Below, one piece after another: positions 29,201 through 40,700 of a DNA stretch of 64,000 nucleotides. How positions within the stretch are numbered: position 1 is the first letter of the stretch; every line of letters begins with the position of its first letter. The DNA lies in contig NZ_JAMTCI010000001.1 of NCBI RefSeq assembly GCF_024171765.1, positions 1,892,557-1,956,556 on the forward strand. Direction: 5' to 3'. This DNA is from Williamsia deligens. Lineage in GTDB: Bacteria > Actinomycetota > Actinomycetes > Mycobacteriales > Mycobacteriaceae. A program made the translations under genes and the position numbers. The notes under the pieces were generated by a model, which did no database searches, was not told the origin of the DNA, and worked only from the letters and a program-made list of their open reading frames with translations.

Positions 29201-32200
29201 CCACGGTGTACGAGATCAAGTACGACGCCGCCCTCGTGGCGGAGTCGACGGCGCGATCGCTCGTCGAGGCGACGCGCGTCGTCATCGACGAGTGGATCGC
29301 CGATCCGGAGCTGCGGCTCGCCGATGTCGCACTGACACGGCATGACCCGCCGGTGACGGGCGGCACGGCCCCGCATGGCCCGTCGTCGACGGTCGTCGAT
29401 GCGTTCCTGGCCGGCGTGGAGGCTGTTCCCGATTCCGTGGCGGTCGCCGACGGGTCCGAGTCGGTCACCTACCGCGAACTCGAGAGACGCAGTGCAGCAA
29501 TCGCGTCCGACCTGCGATCAGCGGGTGCCCGACCGGGCGGGCGGGTCGCCGTCGCGATGCCACGCGGCGTCGACCTCGTGACCGTGATGCTCGCCGTCGC
29601 CCGCAGTGGTGCGGCGGCGGTTCCCCTCGACGTCGAGGCGCCCGCCGAACGGCTGCGCTTCATCGTCGGCGACGCCGCACCGGATGTCCTCGTGGTCACC
29701 GAGGAGACCCGGTCGACGGTGCCGGTGCCCGCGGACGTGTCCGTGTACGTGGTGGGCTCCGAGGCTGCCCGTCCGGTGAGTCCGCCGGTGCTGCCTGACG
29801 CAGCGTCGCCGGCGTATCTCATCTACACCTCGGGATCGACAGGGGCGCCGAAGGCCGTCGAGATGGCGCACTCCTCGGTGACGGCGATGTTCGCGGCCGC
29901 CGCCGACCATCTCGACCTCGACGACCAGGTGTGGACGCTGTTCCACAGCATCGCGTTCGACTTCTCCGTCTGGGAGATGTGGGGCGCTCTCGCGCACCGC
30001 GGACGGCTCGTCGTCGTCGACGGCGACGCCCGTCGCGATCCGCAACGCCTCGCCGATCTCATCCGTGTGCAGCGCGTGACGCTGCTCAGCCAGACCCCGT
30101 CCGCCTTCTACGCGCTGACCGGATCGGTCGACGTCGCAGCACTTCCCCTGCGCTCCGTCGTGTTCGGCGGTGAGGCCCTGGACGTCCGCCGCGTGCCGGA
30201 GCTCCCAGCGATCCGGTTGATCAACATGTACGGCATCACCGAGACCTGCGTGCACGTCACGGCCCATCGGGTGACCGCCGACTCGGTGGGGGTGATCGGA
30301 CGTCCGCTCGCCGGACTGACCGTCGCTCTCCTCGACCGGTTCCTGCGGCCCGTCCCGGACGGCGTCGTCGGTGAGATGTACGTCGCCGGAGTCCAACTGG
30401 CCCTCGGTTACGCCGGCCGCCCCGCGCTGACGGCCCTGCGCTTCGTCGCGACCGCGACCGGCGAACGGATGTACCGCAGCGGCGACCTGGCGTACCGCGA
30501 CGCCGACGGTGACCTGGTGTACGTGGGTCGCGCCGATCAGCAGGTCTCGGTGCGCGGGTATCGCGTGGAGCTCGGCGAGGTCGACCACGCACTCCGGTCG
30601 GTCGACGGAGTCACGGACGCCGCAGCGGCCGTGGGTCCCGACGCGACGGGGCGGGAGTTGCTGGTCGCCGCGGTGGTGACGCGGCGTGCGGTGACCGACG
30701 ACGAGATCCGCGACGCAGCAGGCCGTCTCGTCCCGGGGTACATGATCCCGGCGCGGTTGGTGCGGGTGGAGTCGACACCGGTTACCGTCAACGGAAAGGT
30801 CGATCGCGCAGCGGTTCTGACGGCAGCGTTCGACACACCCCCGGTGAACTCGGTGACACGGGAAGCCCCGTCGACGGTCGACGACCCGGTGTCTGCACTG
30901 GTCGCGATCGTGTCGGAGGTCCTCGGGCGCACGGACGTCGGCCCCGACGACGACTTCTTCTCGCTCGGCGGGGACAGCATCGTCGCCATCTCGCTGGTCA
31001 ACCGGGCCAAGGCGGTCGGCGTCGCGATCACCCCGAAGGACGTGTTCCGCCTGCGCACCGCCCGTGCGTTGGCGGGACAGCCGTCCGAGATCGTCACCGC
31101 GTCACCGTCATCGACGACCGACACGGTGGCGTCGTCGGACCCGGGCGAGGTCCTGCTCACGCCGATCGTCCACCGTCTGTCCGAACTCGGCGGGGATGTC
31201 CGTCGGTTCTGCCAGGCGGTCGTCGTGCAGACCCCGGCGGGTGCCGATGCACATCGGGTGCGTGCAGCCGTCGCGGGCCTCGTGCGTCGCCACGACGCAC
31301 TGCGCCAGCGGTTGCACCGGCCGAACGCCTTCCTGTGGTCGCTGGAGGTGATGCCGCCGCAGGGCGACGACGAGACGCGCGAGGCCCTCCCGTGGACGGT
31401 GGTCACACCGGAAGCGCACCGGTGGACCGACCAGGCTCGGGAGCTCGCCGTGGCCGAGGCGTCGGACACAGCCGCCGACGCCCTGGATCCCGATGCGGGC
31501 GTCATGGTGGCCGGGGTGTTCCTCGACGCCGGTGACGAACCGGGCCGCCTCGTGCTCGCCGTGCACCACCTGGCCGTCGACGCCGTCACCTGGCGAATCC
31601 TGCTCGACGATCTCCACGACACGTGGGTGGGTGCGACACCGCCTCCGGCGACGACGTCCCTGCGCCGATATGCGGCGGCGCTCACCGAACAGTCGGCGAG
31701 CCCTGCCCGACTCGCCGAGTTCGATCACTGGACCGAACAGGTCGCACCCGGCGCCGAGCTCGTCCCCGGTGCCACGACGGTCGGTCTGACGCTCGGGGAC
31801 ACCGTCGAGCACGAGGTCGTCCTCGACGTCGAGAGCACCGAGCGGTTCCTCACGACGACGACCGCCGCCCTCGACGTGGACGTCACCGAGCTGCTCGTCG
31901 CGTCCGTCGGGCTCGCCGCGGCGCGGGTCCGCGGTTCCGGGGATCTGTCGATCGACGTCGAGCGCCACGGGCGCGATCTCGACGGAGTCGACCCGGGACG
32001 CGCAGTCGGAATCGACCTGAGCCGAACCGCGGGGTGGTGCACGGCCATCGCTCCGGTGCGTCTGCCGGGTGCGGCGCTCGCGGCGGGGGGCGTCTCCTCG
32101 GTTCGCGACATCGCCCGTGCCCTGCGTGCCGTGCCCGCCGACGGTCTCGGATACGGCTTGCTGCGGTACTGCAACCCGCGGACCGCCGGGGTCCTGGCGC

Positions 32201-35200
32201 GCGGGTCGGCGCCGCAGGTGATCGTGAACTACCTCGGCCGCGGACACGCCGCGACCGATCGAGACTGGTCGCCCACAGACGAGACGCTGCGTGCCGACCC
32301 GGATCCCGGCCTGGGCACGCCGTACCTGCTGGAGGTCAACGCCTGGTGCCGGCCGCATACGGACGGCACCCGACTGCACATCGCGATCCGCGTGCCCCGA
32401 CCCGGCACCGTCCGCGGTGGCTGGGACGCCGACGTCGTCGACGGGTTCGACGCCGCCCTGACCTCCATCGTCGAGGACGTCGCGGCTGCGGCGGCGCGGA
32501 CGCGGCGCACGCAGGCGGAGGTGTCGGGCGCCGACCTCGATGCGCTCACGGCGGCCTACGCCGACGACCTGCTCGACGTGTGGGACCTGTCGCCGCTGCA
32601 GCAGGGGCTGTGGTTTCAGGCGACGGCGAACACGGCCGACGTCTACGTGGCGGCGAACGCGTTCGACCTCGACCGTCGCCTGGACGCGGCCGCACTGGGT
32701 GGCGCGATCGGTGACGTCATGGAGGTTCACCCGGCGATGCGGGTCGGGGTCACGACGCTGCCGTCCGCCGACCGGCAGGTGGCGGTCGTCCTCGACAGGT
32801 CCGTCCCCGTCACCGAGGTCGACCTGACGACCATCCCGCAGGACGCACTCGACGAGCGATTGCGGGCGCTGGGCGATGCCGACCGCACCACGCCGTTCGA
32901 CCTCACACAGCCGCCTCTGATCCGGTTGACGCTCATCCACCTCCCGGGTGGGCGTGACCGGTTGCTGTTCACCTATCACCTGCTGCTCTGGGACGGGTGG
33001 TCGCGAGAGCTGGTGCTGACCGCCCTCTTCGACGCCTACACCCGTCGGATCGGGGGAGCGGCGCCCGCGATCTCCCGGCCTGCGGCGAGCGTGCCGGACC
33101 ACCTCCGGTGGCTGGCCGCGCAGGACACAACCGCGTCGGAGGCGGTGTGGCGCGGTCTGTTCGCCGATCTCGAGGAACCCTCTCTGCTGTACCCCGACGC
33201 CGCGGGCAGCGACCCTGTCCTGGCGAGACGCGTCGACGTCGAGCTCGACGAGGGCGAGACCGCGGCCCTGACCCGGGGCGCCCGGGAGGCCGGTGTCACG
33301 CTGCACGCTCTGATCAGCACCGCACTCGCCGTGGTCCTCGGTCGGCGCCTCGGTCGTGACGACGTGGTGCTCGGGACCACCGTCGCCGGGCGTCCGACCG
33401 AGATCGACGGCATCGACGAGGTCGTCGGCGTCTTCCTCAACACCGTGCCGTCCCGGGTGCGACTGGCCCCCGGCGCCACCGCCGCCGACGTGATGCGCGC
33501 CGTCACCGACGACCGCGTGATCACGATGGACCACGAGTACCTCGGGCTCGGCGACATCCAGCGCGCCGTGGGGCGGGGCCCGCTCTTCGACAGCCTGTAC
33601 GTGCTGCAGAACTTCCTCGACGACGACACCTTCACCGATCTCGAAGCACGCCAGGGCATCACGGCGGTCGACGCCGTCGACGCGACCCACTACCCGCTCA
33701 CCTGGGTGGTCATGCCCGGGACGCGCCTGTGGTGCAAACTCGAGTACCGGCCCGACGTCGTCGATCCCGACGACGCCCGGACACTGCTGGACGACCTGCG
33801 CGCGACGCTCCTGGCGATCGCGGCGGCACCCCGGCGACCGTTGGCCGCATCCGCGGGCGCGGCGATCGTTCCGTCGCGCATCGCCGGCGACCGGGTCGAC
33901 ATCGGCGACGACACCATCTCCGAACTGCTGTTCGCGCAGGCCCGTCGGACACCGCACCTGCCCGCACTCACCTGTGCCGACACGACCATCACCTACGCCG
34001 AGCTGGCGCAACGCATCTCCGACGCTGCCGCCCAGCTCGCCGCGGCCGGGGCCGGTCCCGAACGGATCGTCGGGCTGGCGCTGCCGCGGTCGACCGAGAT
34101 GGTGGTCGCACTGTTCGCCGTGCTGGCGACGGGAGCGGCCTACCTCCCGCTCGACCTCGCCGTCCCCGACGACCGCATCGCCGACATCGTCGCCGATGCC
34201 GCACCGACGATCATCGTGGTCGACGGCAGCTCCCGGGACCGGATGGCGCCCACCGGAACGCCTCTGGTGACCATCGGGTCCGCAGTGGTCGACGGAGAGC
34301 CCGTCGCGCCGGTGCGATCCCTGGACCACCCCGCCTACGTCATCTACACCTCCGGATCCACCGGCCGACCCAAAGGTGTCGTCACGCCGTACCGCGGTCT
34401 GACGAACATGCAGATCAACCACCGCCGCGCCATCTTCGACCCGGTCGTGGCGCGCCTGCGCGAACAGCACGGACCGGACGCCACGCTGACGGTCGCGCAC
34501 ACCGTCTCCTTCGCGTTCGACATGAGCTGGGAGGAGTTGCTCTGGCTCGTCGAGGGACACCACGTCCACATCTGCGACGAGGACCTGCGACGCGACGCCA
34601 CCGAACTGGTCCGCTACTGCACCGAGCAGGCCGTCGACGTGATCAACGTGACCCCGACCTACGCCACACACCTCGTCGACGAGGGGCTGCTGCGCGGACC
34701 CCACGTCCCGCGCCTGGTGCTGCTCGGTGGCGAGGCCGTCACGAACCGTCTGTGGGAGGCGTTCCGCGCCACACCGGATCTGCTGGCCTACAACCTGTAC
34801 GGGCCCACCGAGTACACGATCAACACCCTCGGCATCGGCACCGACGACACCGATCGCGCGGCGGTCGGCAGGCCGATCACCAACACCGAGTGCCTCGTCC
34901 TCGACACCTGGCTGCGGCCGGTGCCGCGGGGCGTAGCCGGGGAGCTCTACATCCGTGGCGTCGGACTCGCCCGGGGTTACCACCGTCGCCCGGATCTGAC
35001 GGCCTCGTCCTTCGTGGCCGACGTCGACGGATCAGGCGGCCGGCTCTACCGCACCGGTGACCTCGTCCGGCAGCGCGCCGACGGTGTGCTCGACTACCTC
35101 GGCCGCACCGACGACCAGGTGAAGATCCGCGGGCACCGCGTCGAGCCGGCGGAGGTCACCGCTGCGCTCCTCGACGTCCCCGGTGTCCGCGGGGGTGCGG

Positions 35201-38200
35201 TGATCGCCGTCGACGGTGAGCAACCCGGCCAGGGGAAGCGACTGGCGGCGTTCGTGATCCCGGAGGACAACCAGGACGACGGTGTCCTCGGAGCGGTCCG
35301 GTCGTCCCTCGTCGACCGACTGCCCGGGTACCTGGTGCCGGCGGTCTACGCCCTCGTCGACGCGCTGCCGCTGACCGTGAACGGCAAACTCGACGTCCGG
35401 TCGTTGCCGGAACCACGACCGGTGTCCGGCGCCTCACGCGCAGCGGCGTCGGAGACCGAGCGACAGCTGTGCGACGTGTTCACCGCGGCGCTGGGCATCG
35501 ACGAGCCCGTCGGACCCGAGGACGACTTCTTCGCCCTCGGAGGACACTCGCTGCTCGCCACCCGCCTACTCGGGCTCGTCGCGGACCGATTCGGCACACG
35601 GCTACGACTGCGTGACCTGTTCGACGCACCCACGCCGGAACGCTTGTCCCGCAGGCTCTCCGAGGTGCAGTCGGCGGACGATGTCGACACACCCGCGAGC
35701 ACGCCCACGGAGCTCGTGCACCGGGCGGACCTCGACGAACACCCCCTGTCACCGGCGCAACGCCAGCTGTGGCTGAGTTGGCGACTCGACCCGGCGGACA
35801 CCGCCTACCTCTATCCGATCGCGCTACGGGTGGAGTGCCGCCTCGACCCCGACGCCCTGCGGCGCGCGGTGATCGCAGTGATGACCCGGCATGCTCCGCT
35901 GCGCAGTGTCGTGGTCGATCGTGCCGGGACAGCGGTTGTCGTCCCCCTCGACCCCGAAGACGCCGCCGCCCGCGTCGAGGTCCGGGTCGTCGAGACGGAA
36001 AACGTCACGTCGGTCGTCGACGCCGATCTCGCCCGCCCGTTCGATCTCACCGCCGACATCCCTCTGCGGGTGACCCAGATCGACTGCGGCACCGCATCGG
36101 TTCTTCTGCTGACCCTGCATCACATCGTTGCCGACGAGTGGTCGGACGCGGTCCTTTTGCGCGACCTGGAGCGTGCGTATCGCGGCGAGACCCTGGACCC
36201 GCTTCCCCTGACCTACGCCGACTGGGCGCACTGGGCCACCCGCGCACTCGAGAGCCCCGTCGGAGACGGCACCCGCGCGGACGAGCAGATCGCCTGGTGG
36301 CGTGAGCACCTCGGCGGAGTTCCCGACGAGGTCACCGTGGTCCCGGATCTGGTCGGCGGGGGAGACGGGTCACGGCCCGCGGCGACGGTGTCGACCCGTC
36401 TCGCCGCCGCGCCGGCCGATGCGCTGCGTGCCATCGGGACCGACAGGTCGGCGACCACCGGCATGGTGCTGCACGCGGCTCTCGCCGTGGTGCTGCGCGC
36501 GTTCGGGGCCGGCGACGACATCGTGATCGGCACCCCCCGCTCGGGCCGCACCGACGACCGTCTCGTCGACGTCGTGGGGTACTTTGCCTCGACCCTCGTC
36601 ACGCGGGTGGGTCTGGGCGATCGTCCATCCGTCGAGGATCTCGTCGATCGTGTCCGGGACGTCGACCTCGCAGCCCATGACCACGCCGACATCCCGTTCG
36701 CGGACGTCGTGGCCGCGATCAACCCCGGTCGCGTCGCGGGCCGGACACCGCTGTTCTCGGTGATGCTCGGGTACTTTCGGTCGACGTCCCGCGCCACCTC
36801 GGGGGACATGATGTTCGGCGCCCCGGTGACCGATGTCGACGCCGGCCCGCGCGAGGCCAAGGTCGACGTGAACGTCACCTGCATCGATCACGGTCCGGCC
36901 GACGGCATCGACGTGCTGGTGGAGTACGACGCGACCCGCTACTCGGTGGCGCTGATGGAGGCGTTCGCGTCGGCGATCACCCGTGTCGCCACGTCGATGC
37001 CGGACACCCCGCAGGCGTCGATCGCCACGGTCGACGTCGTGGAACGTCCCGCCTCGCAGGCACCCGTGGTCGGTGAGGGTACGTCGCGATGGGTCGACGA
37101 CCTCGCCGCAGTCGCTGCCCGGCACCCGCAGTCCGCCGCGATCGAGGTCGCCGACCAGGTCGTCACGTACGGCGAGTTGTCCGGCCGCATCGACGAACTC
37201 GCCGATCGTCTCACCGGCCTCGGGGTCGCACCGGGCGACGTCGTGGCGGTCGCTGTCGGCCGCGGTGTGGATCTCGTCGTCGCCCTCGCCGCCACGAACC
37301 GTGTCGGCGCGGCCTACCTGCCGCTCGACACCGCGGTCCCTGCGGATCGTCTGACCTACATCGTCGACGACGCCCGACCGGCGGTCGTCCTCGCCGACAG
37401 CGAGGCGACCTGGTCGTCGGCGCCGGTCCGCCGGCTCGGTGACGCGCGGTGCGATCCACTCCCGCTGACGGACAGTGGTGCTCGCGCACGGACCGACGCT
37501 GCCTACCTCATCTACACCTCGGGGTCGACGGGACGTCCCAAGGGTGTCGTGATCTCCCACCGCGCCCTCGACGCGTTCCGCGACGGTGTGGCCGTCCGGT
37601 TCCCGATCCGCGCCGACGATCGGGTCCTCGCGACCACGACGATCTCCTTCGACATCGCCGTCCTCGAGATCCTCGTGCCGCTGAGCGTCGGGGCGACGGT
37701 GGTGATGGCGCGCCGCGACGAGGTCGTCGACCCCGCGCTGCTGGCCGAGGTGATCCGACGGGGCCGGGCCACCGTCGCGCAGGCGACACCGTCGCTGTGG
37801 TCGTCGGTCACGCGCTTCCGTGATCATCACGGTGACGGCGTCGACCTGTCGGCGATCCGGGTCGCCGTCGGCGGGGAGGCACTCCCGTCCGACCTCGCGG
37901 TCGATCTCGCCGCACGCACCGAGAAGGTCGTGAACATGTACGGGCCCACCGAGGCCACCGTGTGGGCGACCTCCGCCGATCTCACGGCGTCGGCGCCGGG
38001 GGACGTCTCGATCGGGACCGGGTGGGACACGGTCACGGCGGTCGTCCTCGACGACGATCTCCGACCGGTGCCCGCCGGAATCGTCGGCGAGCTGTACCTG
38101 GGCGGTCCGCAACTCGCGGACGGCTACCACCGTCGGCCGGACCTCACCGCCGCACGGTTCGTGGCGCATCCACTCGCCGGCCCCGGGGGGCGCCTGTACC

Positions 38201-39582
38201 GCACCGGGGACGTGGTGCGGCAACGGACGGACGGGTCGCTGGACTACCGCGGACGGTCCGACCACCAGGTGAAGATCCGTGGACACCGGGTGGAGCCCGA
38301 CGAGATCGCCGCCGCGCTGAGACGTCTCGACGGCATCGACGACGCGGTCGTCGTGTCCAGTGACGATCCCGACGGCACCCGGCTCCACGCCTACGTCGTC
38401 GGCGCCGAGACCACGCGGGTCCGTGAGCGTCTGGGCGACGTGCTCCCGTCGTACATGATCCCGTCGACGGTCACCCTGCTCGACGGCCTTCCCCTCACCC
38501 CGAACGGCAAGACCGACCGTGCCGCACTACCCGAGCCGGACACGGGAGTCGGCGTCGGCGAGACGGCTGCATTCTCGGGAACCGCGCGGGATGTGGCCGA
38601 TGCGATCGCGTCGGTGGTGGGCGTCGAACCGAGGTCGCCTTCTGACGACTTCTTCGCGCTCGGAGGGCATTCGTTGCTGCTCGTGCGTCTGCACGAGCGG
38701 CTGCGCGATGTGCTCGGAGTCGACGTCGCCGTACGAACGCTCCTCGCATCACCCAGGGTCGCCGACATCGCCGTCGCGGTCGACGCCGCCCGCGGGGGAG
38801 CCGCGGTCGACACGGCCGACGCCCTCGCTCCTGTGGTGCGCTGGAACACCGACGGGACGGCCACGCCCGTCGTGTGTCTCCCGCCCGCGAGCGGGATGTG
38901 TTGGGAGTACGGCGCCCTCGCGCGAGCACTCGGCCCGGAGGTGCCGGTGATCGGTCTGCAGTCGACCGGCCTCAGCGACAGGGCCGCGCTCGGCAGGGAT
39001 GTCGGTGCCGTGGTGTCCGAGACGGTGGATCGCCTCGACGGGTCTGTGGGCGACGGACCGGTCGTCCTGGTGGGCTGGTCGTTCGGCGGTGCCCTGGTGC
39101 CCGCCGTGGCCGCGGAGTGTCTCCGGAGGGGACGCGTCGTGGAGAGGGCGGTGATCCTCGACGCCTACGCACCGGGCGAACCCGCTCCCACGACCGTGGC
39201 GGACGACCCTCTCGCCGTCCTGCTCGGTGAGCTCGGTGTGATGCTGCCGCAGACAGGGGAGGCCCTCACCATCGACGAGGCGGTGCGACGTCTCTCGGAC
39301 CACGACGATGTGCTGCGCGCGTTCGGCGACGAGGCGGTCGCCGCGGTGATCCGCACCTACCTCGACAGCGACCGGCTGATCGCACAAATCCCTGTGCCAT
39401 CGGTCGACATCCCGGTCGACCTCCTCGAGGCGGCAGTGGTCGAACCGGGGTTCGCCGGCGACGCCGCGCACGGTTGGCGAGAGCTGTTGCCGCACATGCG
39501 GGTCACCGTCGTTCCCGAGGGACACTCGAGGATGCTTGCCGGCGCAGCGCTCGACCGGCTGGTCACGCTGCTGACCGGGTGA
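16945..39582 (+). CDS. Six-module NRPS, exochelin-type siderophore synthetase
   Basis: 7545-aa peptide synthetase with 21 domains: A-T-E / C-A-T / C-A-T-E / C-A-T-E / C-A-T / C-A-T-TE. All six carrier serines, the five C and three E catalytic histidines and the TE triad are visible. Hand-read adenylation codes give formyl-hydroxy-Orn, beta-Ala, hydroxy-Orn, Thr, hydroxy-Orn and a Gly-like residue, with E domains in modules 1, 3 and 4. Residues 1-5 and their stereochemistry equal those of exochelin MS. From memory, M. smegmatis FxbB and FxbC together carry six modules; here they form one polypeptide. Flanking formyltransferase, PanD and ornithine hydroxylase supply the unusual monomers. The frame is unbroken over 22.6 kb. 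The product is inferred and the fate of module 6 is unclear. Confidence 0.95.
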   Translation: MQIADVLGRLDEWNDRSEPATRSTVPELLRRQIAATPDAVALVTDDLTLTYAELGDRVEDLAAHLRAAGVGAEDVVAIGMRRSAEMVVSVLATMVAGGAFVPIDASWPRRRRERTAGDARIVHALVARDDDGDWDVPTTAVDLEDWSIAERPVNDAPVVVDGARLAYIVFTSGSTGTPKGSMIRHEAICERLRWQRDEILHFGPDDASLFKAPLAFDIAINEILLPLVSGGRVVVARPDGERDPEYLLATIARHDVTFVYLVSSMLDALLELDGPAGDTSSLRGLRHVWCGGEVLTPDLFRRFRAHLDTTLYHGYGPAEATIGVSHVIYRDVAERIATSIGSPNPHTQLYVLDDDLRPVGPGVGGELYAAGFLLGRGYVGAPGLTASRFVANPFDDNGSRMYRTGDLARWAEDGALEFLGRADNQVKIRGRRIELEEIESALADHPQVRSAAVVVRESTLVAFTTTTGAAPDTADLAGWAADRLPEYMVPGEIHLLDTMPTTANGKVDRAALTTRATESARARTTPVVAPSTVRESLLCSVFADVLDEAEIGVDDDFFAAGGDSIVAIRVVGRLRTQGYALRPREMFAHRTPRALAPLLVELDAASTRVAVPQTGPVGPTPITAWLDETADGADVLSGFAQGVVLTAPDGLTETDLQAVVAAVVDRHGMLRARTDGPAAALVVPDSAGAQEVLVHPVSGDRVPDVRTAWEGARARLDPTDGRMLVVTWLPEHRLILVVAHHVVVDGVALRVIAEDLAAAHASLVATGSAVVDEVPVSFRDWAERVRTAAADGVFASEAAHWEGVSRGTEPHLGDRPLDPAVDTVATERRRVIELDPATTDRLLSVVPEAIHGRADDAMVAALAMAVTRWRSERGLDADDPGVLLELEGHGREADAVDPDGLSGPADLSRTVGWFTTLYPARITVDPRAAIGTVVRSVKEQLRRTPSHGVGYGVLRYLADAGRAASDIACTPQVLFNYLGRFSLDASGPSPWSIASVDGRAVWEDRAATMPLPRLVEVNAETVESDAGARLRAVISWPAGAVDAAAVDRLAELWVEALRAIAADPSVTGHTSSDFPLVALTDDDIRDIEIRFPAVETVLPLTPVQQGIWFRSRYEAGHDPYVVQQIVEVLGDVDRRRFTAAVDAVMRRHQALSTAVVAIGDGTPVAVIVPVPPTDVRWIDDADVDVDTVAADERDRGFALDRAPLMRFAMVEHSPDRPGPARHTLVQTVHHIVADGWSVPIVLDDIAVAYRDGGVGVFPARIDRHLEWLGRRDAPADHAAWTHYLRGLDAPTRVAAADGPGGVVRPAEDRHGRRTTRFDGDMTGAARSIGVTPSAVATAAWAIVLGRVTGTSDVTFASAVSGRGGDLPGVDDIVGMLVSTVVTRVRVDAGATVAATARDHAAAELTVLDHQHIPLTEVAEIVGGHGDLVDTLLVIENLGPHEVRAVDGGDVGFGEVRVVEAPHYPLTVMVSVHTDIRVTVTNDRTVVSDAVADHVASAMVEVLAATVADPETTVAAIQTCRAPAVEVVAPVHAPLLPQVLADTAAAHADSLAVVGGDVRWTHAELAEHTGEIVSALRSAGVGRGSVVALMLPRTPVAVAAFLAVTTVGAAVMPVDISYPADRIRLMVDVVAPQVVLTDSSVRVPDSSAEMVDVTAIDDRSADVAVTTEVSRDDAALVVFTSGSTGTPRAVVLSHGALADRLAWARRRWTAATWLAKSSWAFIDGTTELLTPLTAGAAVVLADDDERRDGSALARLADEHGVEQIVAVGSLARVMAGEFGDHLASVRRWILSGEALEPSTVAAIRTGTPAATIVNSYGSSEIAGDVLNTGVDSPDTITLGTPVPGSDVAVLDHMLTETPHGVIGDIVVGGGQLARGYHGDPAATATRFVADPRPGAAPGARLYRTGDRGWMDSAGRIHFSGRDDDQISVRGARVEPREVEAALCRVDGVTDAVVLATPALEAVVVGDPDLRPTAVRAVVAATLPSHAVPSRVVRVESIPLLPNGKRDRAALMTLLDGDRDVRSAGEVVAPTTAAEADVAEVVADVLGLPSVSTTDEFLELGGDSIVAVRVIGHLTRRGWAVTGEDVFRGRTVAGIAARLTRTDDRHSQDDVPPFATVTLSEADRDRVIATVGSDVEDIWSLTPLQRGVYTECAAAGPRDTTYLTQNVFTLDRRVDVSAFRTALAGMVEALPQLRVSFHPTRSEDPAATPVVAVVAGRVDVEVVEHDLTDRDIASAHAAAADVVEADRTRPFALDAPPLIRAAVVALPDGTDRLLLTYHFLLFDGWSRELVLRDLFSRYDSELSGEPTAQAPSVAPFPHHLRWLQQTDDDAARAAWRSLLATVEEPTLAAHDGARSGAGVTAPVQVFDSVSAEVSRAVTATARRLGVTENAVLTAALATVTGVHAGTTDVVIGVTVAGRPGDIADVENTVGPFLTTVPARLDLRPGRSVAQVVTDAADQRVAMMAHDHIGLAEITRAARGDAGTTLFDSLFVLQNFLGDDTFTDLESRHGIVDVEYRDTTAFPITWVLTPGRRIGIKLEYRPDAVTEDTAATMVRGLHRALEQITADTDGPIGALRLHDEDGVQPGQHPIEPVTIAEMLSARATLVPDVTALVAGSDRIDYRELDTRVTRMARMLLTHGAGPEVVVALDLPRTTDMVVALFAVLRTGAAYLPLDRDHPVARLHAIVDDAAPTILVTDSAERPIAAAAAESGSHVVDLGDDDTTTTLAETDASPIRAGELGAFASGRDRLDHPAYLIYTSGSTGTPKGVVTPYVGLTNMYANHDAAIFTPTVARADRDVLAVAHTVSFSFDMSWEELFWLVAGHTVHICDEELRRDAPALVGYCTDHTIDVINVTPTYAHHLIEEGLLTGEHVPALVLLGGEAVTDVLWDALRSTDGTVGYNLYGPTEYTINTLGAGTDESVTPTVGRPILNTAARVLDTALRPVPDGVVGELYIAGAGLARGYHRRPDLTAAAMVADPQGSGTRMYRTGDLVRRRPDGILDYLGRADDQIKIRGYRVELGEIESVITSLDGVRRCAVVARADSEVPGRKTVVAYVVVGDPADTRDDGEVISGVRDAVAATLPSYMVPARYGIVDDLPLTVNGKLDVAALPEPVAAVRGDLRPPRTDAERVVAEVVSQVLGIGPVGLDDDFFALGGDSISSITLASRAAARGARITPREIFRRRTVVAIAAASVSDAPVAAVDDPGTGTVPPTPMLAETVRAGTVLDAFYQSMVLRTPVGMTHDDLVAVLGALRDRHPLLRARVVGGDDWGLVVDENPDSELSVDLRTVDLRTVGEDFGGGRLDAAVAERAAALDCRAGRMVTAAWSPSTATAPGQLLLVVHHVVVDGVSWRIIVEHLARAWASRKASGDARLEAGGTSFRRWAELLTDALTPDALAEEVEEWQRALTPGEPLGDRPLNPARDTIATTRTVRVDLDSATTGELVGRVAASVNGTVDDLLLASLSIAVREWRARRRPGRDSDGHLLVNLEGHGRRPEVLGDRGVGVDLAETIGWFTAIHPVAVDAGPVDWQSVLDADTSLDRAVKAVKEQVRAMPRRHAGLSYGMLRHVHRHPAVQGPSPEILLNYLGRLDGRGGADGDWAPVPEIGALREGVDPSNPAAALEVTAQIGADGRLIVDLMWPEGILDDGPTAMTDLADRWMVALRALTQAPIGGATPSDFPLVSLTEQDLSTLAGDRGEPVAVLPMLPLQAGMVAHSILLSAGTTATTPGDPYVVQQSAQVVGAVDVPRLHRALAAVVARHDALRTRFVATGHGAVVQVVDPAGPVDLAHHDLRGAADPASDADTAAAQLLHRPLDLAGRPPVRFALMSLTDTDHRLVQTMHHALADGWSYPLVFADLLEAYRSDAPLPRPAIGWADHVETVVAGNPDRACETWRDVLVDVLGPQITPTLLAPALPRPTGADTGYRTVTTTSSASDTAALAGAARSRGVTLGAVAHAAWAGVLGRLTGQDAVVFGSTVSGRAGTALDVTGVVGLLINTNPLPVAVPPTARLGEVVHAVADVTTEVMDAQQIGLADIGRSVGAATLFDSIVVVENFPDVPASDGGTDGLSVTGFTGVDTPHYPVSLVVFPGETTVYEIKYDAALVAESTARSLVEATRVVIDEWIADPELRLADVALTRHDPPVTGGTAPHGPSSTVVDAFLAGVEAVPDSVAVADGSESVTYRELERRSAAIASDLRSAGARPGGRVAVAMPRGVDLVTVMLAVARSGAAAVPLDVEAPAERLRFIVGDAAPDVLVVTEETRSTVPVPADVSVYVVGSEAARPVSPPVLPDAASPAYLIYTSGSTGAPKAVEMAHSSVTAMFAAAADHLDLDDQVWTLFHSIAFDFSVWEMWGALAHRGRLVVVDGDARRDPQRLADLIRVQRVTLLSQTPSAFYALTGSVDVAALPLRSVVFGGEALDVRRVPELPAIRLINMYGITETCVHVTAHRVTADSVGVIGRPLAGLTVALLDRFLRPVPDGVVGEMYVAGVQLALGYAGRPALTALRFVATATGERMYRSGDLAYRDADGDLVYVGRADQQVSVRGYRVELGEVDHALRSVDGVTDAAAAVGPDATGRELLVAAVVTRRAVTDDEIRDAAGRLVPGYMIPARLVRVESTPVTVNGKVDRAAVLTAAFDTPPVNSVTREAPSTVDDPVSALVAIVSEVLGRTDVGPDDDFFSLGGDSIVAISLVNRAKAVGVAITPKDVFRLRTARALAGQPSEIVTASPSSTTDTVASSDPGEVLLTPIVHRLSELGGDVRRFCQAVVVQTPAGADAHRVRAAVAGLVRRHDALRQRLHRPNAFLWSLEVMPPQGDDETREALPWTVVTPEAHRWTDQARELAVAEASDTAADALDPDAGVMVAGVFLDAGDEPGRLVLAVHHLAVDAVTWRILLDDLHDTWVGATPPPATTSLRRYAAALTEQSASPARLAEFDHWTEQVAPGAELVPGATTVGLTLGDTVEHEVVLDVESTERFLTTTTAALDVDVTELLVASVGLAAARVRGSGDLSIDVERHGRDLDGVDPGRAVGIDLSRTAGWCTAIAPVRLPGAALAAGGVSSVRDIARALRAVPADGLGYGLLRYCNPRTAGVLARGSAPQVIVNYLGRGHAATDRDWSPTDETLRADPDPGLGTPYLLEVNAWCRPHTDGTRLHIAIRVPRPGTVRGGWDADVVDGFDAALTSIVEDVAAAAARTRRTQAEVSGADLDALTAAYADDLLDVWDLSPLQQGLWFQATANTADVYVAANAFDLDRRLDAAALGGAIGDVMEVHPAMRVGVTTLPSADRQVAVVLDRSVPVTEVDLTTIPQDALDERLRALGDADRTTPFDLTQPPLIRLTLIHLPGGRDRLLFTYHLLLWDGWSRELVLTALFDAYTRRIGGAAPAISRPAASVPDHLRWLAAQDTTASEAVWRGLFADLEEPSLLYPDAAGSDPVLARRVDVELDEGETAALTRGAREAGVTLHALISTALAVVLGRRLGRDDVVLGTTVAGRPTEIDGIDEVVGVFLNTVPSRVRLAPGATAADVMRAVTDDRVITMDHEYLGLGDIQRAVGRGPLFDSLYVLQNFLDDDTFTDLEARQGITAVDAVDATHYPLTWVVMPGTRLWCKLEYRPDVVDPDDARTLLDDLRATLLAIAAAPRRPLAASAGAAIVPSRIAGDRVDIGDDTISELLFAQARRTPHLPALTCADTTITYAELAQRISDAAAQLAAAGAGPERIVGLALPRSTEMVVALFAVLATGAAYLPLDLAVPDDRIADIVADAAPTIIVVDGSSRDRMAPTGTPLVTIGSAVVDGEPVAPVRSLDHPAYVIYTSGSTGRPKGVVTPYRGLTNMQINHRRAIFDPVVARLREQHGPDATLTVAHTVSFAFDMSWEELLWLVEGHHVHICDEDLRRDATELVRYCTEQAVDVINVTPTYATHLVDEGLLRGPHVPRLVLLGGEAVTNRLWEAFRATPDLLAYNLYGPTEYTINTLGIGTDDTDRAAVGRPITNTECLVLDTWLRPVPRGVAGELYIRGVGLARGYHRRPDLTASSFVADVDGSGGRLYRTGDLVRQRADGVLDYLGRTDDQVKIRGHRVEPAEVTAALLDVPGVRGGAVIAVDGEQPGQGKRLAAFVIPEDNQDDGVLGAVRSSLVDRLPGYLVPAVYALVDALPLTVNGKLDVRSLPEPRPVSGASRAAASETERQLCDVFTAALGIDEPVGPEDDFFALGGHSLLATRLLGLVADRFGTRLRLRDLFDAPTPERLSRRLSEVQSADDVDTPASTPTELVHRADLDEHPLSPAQRQLWLSWRLDPADTAYLYPIALRVECRLDPDALRRAVIAVMTRHAPLRSVVVDRAGTAVVVPLDPEDAAARVEVRVVETENVTSVVDADLARPFDLTADIPLRVTQIDCGTASVLLLTLHHIVADEWSDAVLLRDLERAYRGETLDPLPLTYADWAHWATRALESPVGDGTRADEQIAWWREHLGGVPDEVTVVPDLVGGGDGSRPAATVSTRLAAAPADALRAIGTDRSATTGMVLHAALAVVLRAFGAGDDIVIGTPRSGRTDDRLVDVVGYFASTLVTRVGLGDRPSVEDLVDRVRDVDLAAHDHADIPFADVVAAINPGRVAGRTPLFSVMLGYFRSTSRATSGDMMFGAPVTDVDAGPREAKVDVNVTCIDHGPADGIDVLVEYDATRYSVALMEAFASAITRVATSMPDTPQASIATVDVVERPASQAPVVGEGTSRWVDDLAAVAARHPQSAAIEVADQVVTYGELSGRIDELADRLTGLGVAPGDVVAVAVGRGVDLVVALAATNRVGAAYLPLDTAVPADRLTYIVDDARPAVVLADSEATWSSAPVRRLGDARCDPLPLTDSGARARTDAAYLIYTSGSTGRPKGVVISHRALDAFRDGVAVRFPIRADDRVLATTTISFDIAVLEILVPLSVGATVVMARRDEVVDPALLAEVIRRGRATVAQATPSLWSSVTRFRDHHGDGVDLSAIRVAVGGEALPSDLAVDLAARTEKVVNMYGPTEATVWATSADLTASAPGDVSIGTGWDTVTAVVLDDDLRPVPAGIVGELYLGGPQLADGYHRRPDLTAARFVAHPLAGPGGRLYRTGDVVRQRTDGSLDYRGRSDHQVKIRGHRVEPDEIAAALRRLDGIDDAVVVSSDDPDGTRLHAYVVGAETTRVRERLGDVLPSYMIPSTVTLLDGLPLTPNGKTDRAALPEPDTGVGVGETAAFSGTARDVADAIASVVGVEPRSPSDDFFALGGHSLLLVRLHERLRDVLGVDVAVRTLLASPRVADIAVAVDAARGGAAVDTADALAPVVRWNTDGTATPVVCLPPASGMCWEYGALARALGPEVPVIGLQSTGLSDRAALGRDVGAVVSETVDRLDGSVGDGPVVLVGWSFGGALVPAVAAECLRRGRVVERAVILDAYAPGEPAPTTVADDPLAVLLGELGVMLPQTGEALTIDEAVRRLSDHDDVLRAFGDEAVAAVIRTYLDSDRLIAQIPVPSVDIPVDLLEAAVVEPGFAGDAAHGWRELLPHMRVTVVPEGHSRMLAGAALDRLVTLLTG
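20215..23340 (+). other. NRPS module 2 (C-A-T), predicted beta-alanine
   Basis: The C domain has HHIVADG (His1229/1230). The A domain has FIDGTTE where alpha-amino-acid domains have FDxS: the acidic residue is moved one position. The full code is IDTVISSGDK, which fits the beta-alanine consensus VDxVISxGDK I remember. The carrier serine is Ser2062 and there is no E domain, as expected for an achiral residue. A panD gene in the same cluster would supply beta-alanine. Confidence 0.82.
23341..28020 (+). other. NRPS module 3 (C-A-T-E), predicted D-N5-hydroxyornithine
   Basis: The C motif is [13 protein letters not shown], with the second His (2276) retained. The A-domain code is DMENLGLINK (from [30 protein letters not shown]), the code known for N5-hydroxyornithine in erythrochelin- and coelichelin-type enzymes. 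The carrier serine is Ser3154 and the E domain has [10 protein letters not shown] at His3338/3339. The E domain contains an in-frame 15-bp tandem duplication (26781-26810). Confidence 0.85.
26781..26810 (+). repeat. In-frame 15-bp tandem duplication in the E domain of module 3
   Basis: Two exact adjacent copies of CGTCGATCTCAGGAC repeat the residues VDLRT. It adds five residues without changing frame and is probably neutral, in an N-terminal loop of the E domain. Confidence 0.9.
28021..32520 (+). other. NRPS module 4 (C-A-T-E), predicted D-threonine (possibly D-allo)
   Basis: The C motif is HHALADGWS (His3836/3837). The A code is DFWSVGMVHK, a threonine code. The carrier serine is Ser4678. 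The E motif is [10 protein letters not shown] (His4874/4875), with Ala for the final Gly, a change seen in functional E domains. Epimerising L-Thr at the alpha carbon yields D-allo-Thr, the residue at this place in exochelin MS. Confidence 0.82.
32521..35700 (+). other. NRPS module 5 (C-A-T), predicted L-N5-hydroxyornithine
   Basis: The C motif is [13 protein letters not shown] (His5345), nearly the same as in module 3. The A code is again DMENLGLINK. The carrier serine is Ser6202 in GGHSL, not the GGDSI of modules 1-4. There is no E domain, so an L residue is predicted, matching the C-terminal L-hydroxyornithine of exochelin MS. The C-A unit looks like a duplicate of module 3. Confidence 0.84.
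35701..39582 (+). other. NRPS module 6 (C-A-T-TE), Gly-like code and thioesterase
   Basis: The C motif is HHIVADEWS (His6392/6393), with Glu for the usual Gly. The A code is DILQAGMVWK, sharing 7 of 10 positions with the glycine code DILQLGLIWK. The carrier serine is Ser7243. The type I thioesterase has GWSFGG (Ser7379), an Asp in ILDAYAP (7406) and a His in EGHSRML (7527). All core motifs look intact, so the module appears able to add a residue, though exochelin MS has no sixth residue. Confidence 0.72.
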
Positions 39583-39589
39583 GACGCGA

Positions 39590-39628
39590 CAGGGGCGCCG
39601 GTGATCGTCCGATCGACCGGCGCCCCTG
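39590..39628. terminator. Bidirectional hairpin between the NRPS and the siderophore-binding protein gene
   Basis: A 13-bp perfect stem (39590-39602 with 39616-39628) lies in the 67-bp gap between convergent stop codons. The 13-nt loop can itself pair. It probably terminates both transcripts. Confidence 0.75.
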
Positions 39629-39649
39629 CGCGGTTGTGGGTGGTGGGAG

Positions 39650-40666
39650 TCAGGCCATCGCGAGGTCTGCCACGGGCCGACCGGACAGTGCGTTCGACAG
39701 CTGCGGGACGAGGACGTCGAGCGCGTACATCAGCGCGTTCGGCCCGGTGTAGGCCAACGCGCCCGAGAGCGGCGAGTCGAATGTCGTGTACAGCGTGCGG
39801 TTCTCCCGCACCACCGCGAGACGACCGAACGCCGGCGACGCGAGCATCTGCTGCTTCGTCGCGCCGTTCACGAACAGCACGTCGCGGTCGAGCAGGGAGA
39901 GCTTCTCCTCCGACAGGTCGCCGACGGTGTCCTGGGCGCGGAAGCCCAACGCGTCGAACAGGGTTCGACGAGGATCGTTCGCGCCGATGAGGTAGTGGCC
40001 GCCGTTCTCCGGACCGAAGTCCTCCACGAGGGTCTTGCCGGCGAACTCGGGATGCGCCGCCTTCGCGGCGTCGATCTTGCCGCGCACCTGCGCGACCAGC
40101 GCCTGGGCCTGAGTGTCCTTGCCCAACGCCTTGCCGGTCAGGAGAAGCTGGGCGTCCCAGGGGGTCTCCTCGTCCTTGTACTGACCCGGCTGCACGACGG
40201 TGGGGGCGATCTGCGAGAGGCGGTCGTAGGTCTTGCGGTCGACCGTGTCGTAGATGTCGAGGATGAGGTCGGGCTTGGCGGCCGCGATCGCCTCGAAGTC
40301 GGCGCTGTCGCCCTGCATGGACGCCACACCCTTGCCGTTCGTCGCCGCCTTCACCCACGGCATGGAGTTGTAGGAGTCGTACCACGCGCGGGTGGTCACC
40401 GGTACCACGCCGAGTGCCAGCGCGAAGTCCTGGTCGTTGTAGCCGACCGTGACAACGCGTTTCGGGTTCTCGGGAACTGCGGTGCTGCCGAACTTGTGGT
40501 CGACGGTGACGGTCGGACCCGACGCCGAGCCGGCGGAATCCGACCCGCAGGCGGCGACGAGACCGACGCCGAGTGCGGCGACCGCGGCGACGACGCCGAG
40601 ACGGAGCAGGCGGGGTGATCGGCGTCGACGTGAGGCCGACCGAGATGAGGCCAGGGGGTGTGACAT
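39650..40666 (-). CDS. Siderophore-binding lipoprotein (FecB/FepB-type)
   Basis: 338-aa ABC substrate-binding protein. After an Arg-rich N-terminus there is a signal peptide ending in a lipobox (LVAAC), so it is a lipid-anchored cell-surface protein. The mature part has the FepB/periplasmic-binding fold: NPKRVVTVGYNDQDFALALG, AAAKPDLILDIYD and the C-terminal TYTTFDSPLSG-like segment. The ATG at 40666 is chosen because upstream codons lie in the iron box. No permease adjoins it; the FecCD/ATPase operon at 3436-6391 is the natural partner. The ligand is inferred to be the ferri-exochelin-type siderophore. Confidence 0.9.
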   Translation of the reverse strand: MSHPLASSRSASRRRRSPRLLRLGVVAAVAALGVGLVAACGSDSAGSASGPTVTVDHKFGSTAVPENPKRVVTVGYNDQDFALALGVVPVTTRAWYDSYNSMPWVKAATNGKGVASMQGDSADFEAIAAAKPDLILDIYDTVDRKTYDRLSQIAPTVVQPGQYKDEETPWDAQLLLTGKALGKDTQAQALVAQVRGKIDAAKAAHPEFAGKTLVEDFGPENGGHYLIGANDPRRTLFDALGFRAQDTVGDLSEEKLSLLDRDVLFVNGATKQQMLASPAFGRLAVVRENRTLYTTFDSPLSGALAYTGPNALMYALDVLVPQLSNALSGRPVADLAMA

Positions 40667-40671
40667 GCGGG

Positions 40672-40690
40672 TTAGGGTACCATTACCTAA
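40672..40690 (-). promoter_or_regulatory. IdeR/DmdR-type iron box for the binding-protein gene
   Basis: Outer halves TTAGG and ACCTAA are perfect; 14 of 19 positions match overall. It lies 5 bp upstream of the lipoprotein ATG. Confidence 0.7.
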
Positions 40691-40700
40691 TACGGACAAC

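Noticed and set aside
16927-34983. Very long reading frames on the minus strand opposite the NRPS (765, 1221, 1291 aa and others)
   Set aside because: They mirror the coding strand of a high-GC gene, lack recognisable domains and are rich in Arg, Gly and Asp. The plus frame has full domain structure.
35701-37020. C domain of module 6 as a heterocyclisation domain
   Set aside because: It has HHxxxDE, not the DxxxxD motif of cyclisation domains, and the A6 code does not fit Cys, Ser or Thr.
39650-40666. Reading the binding-protein gene from the upstream start at 40702
   Set aside because: That start lies inside the iron box region, and the extra residues precede a normal signal peptide and lipobox.
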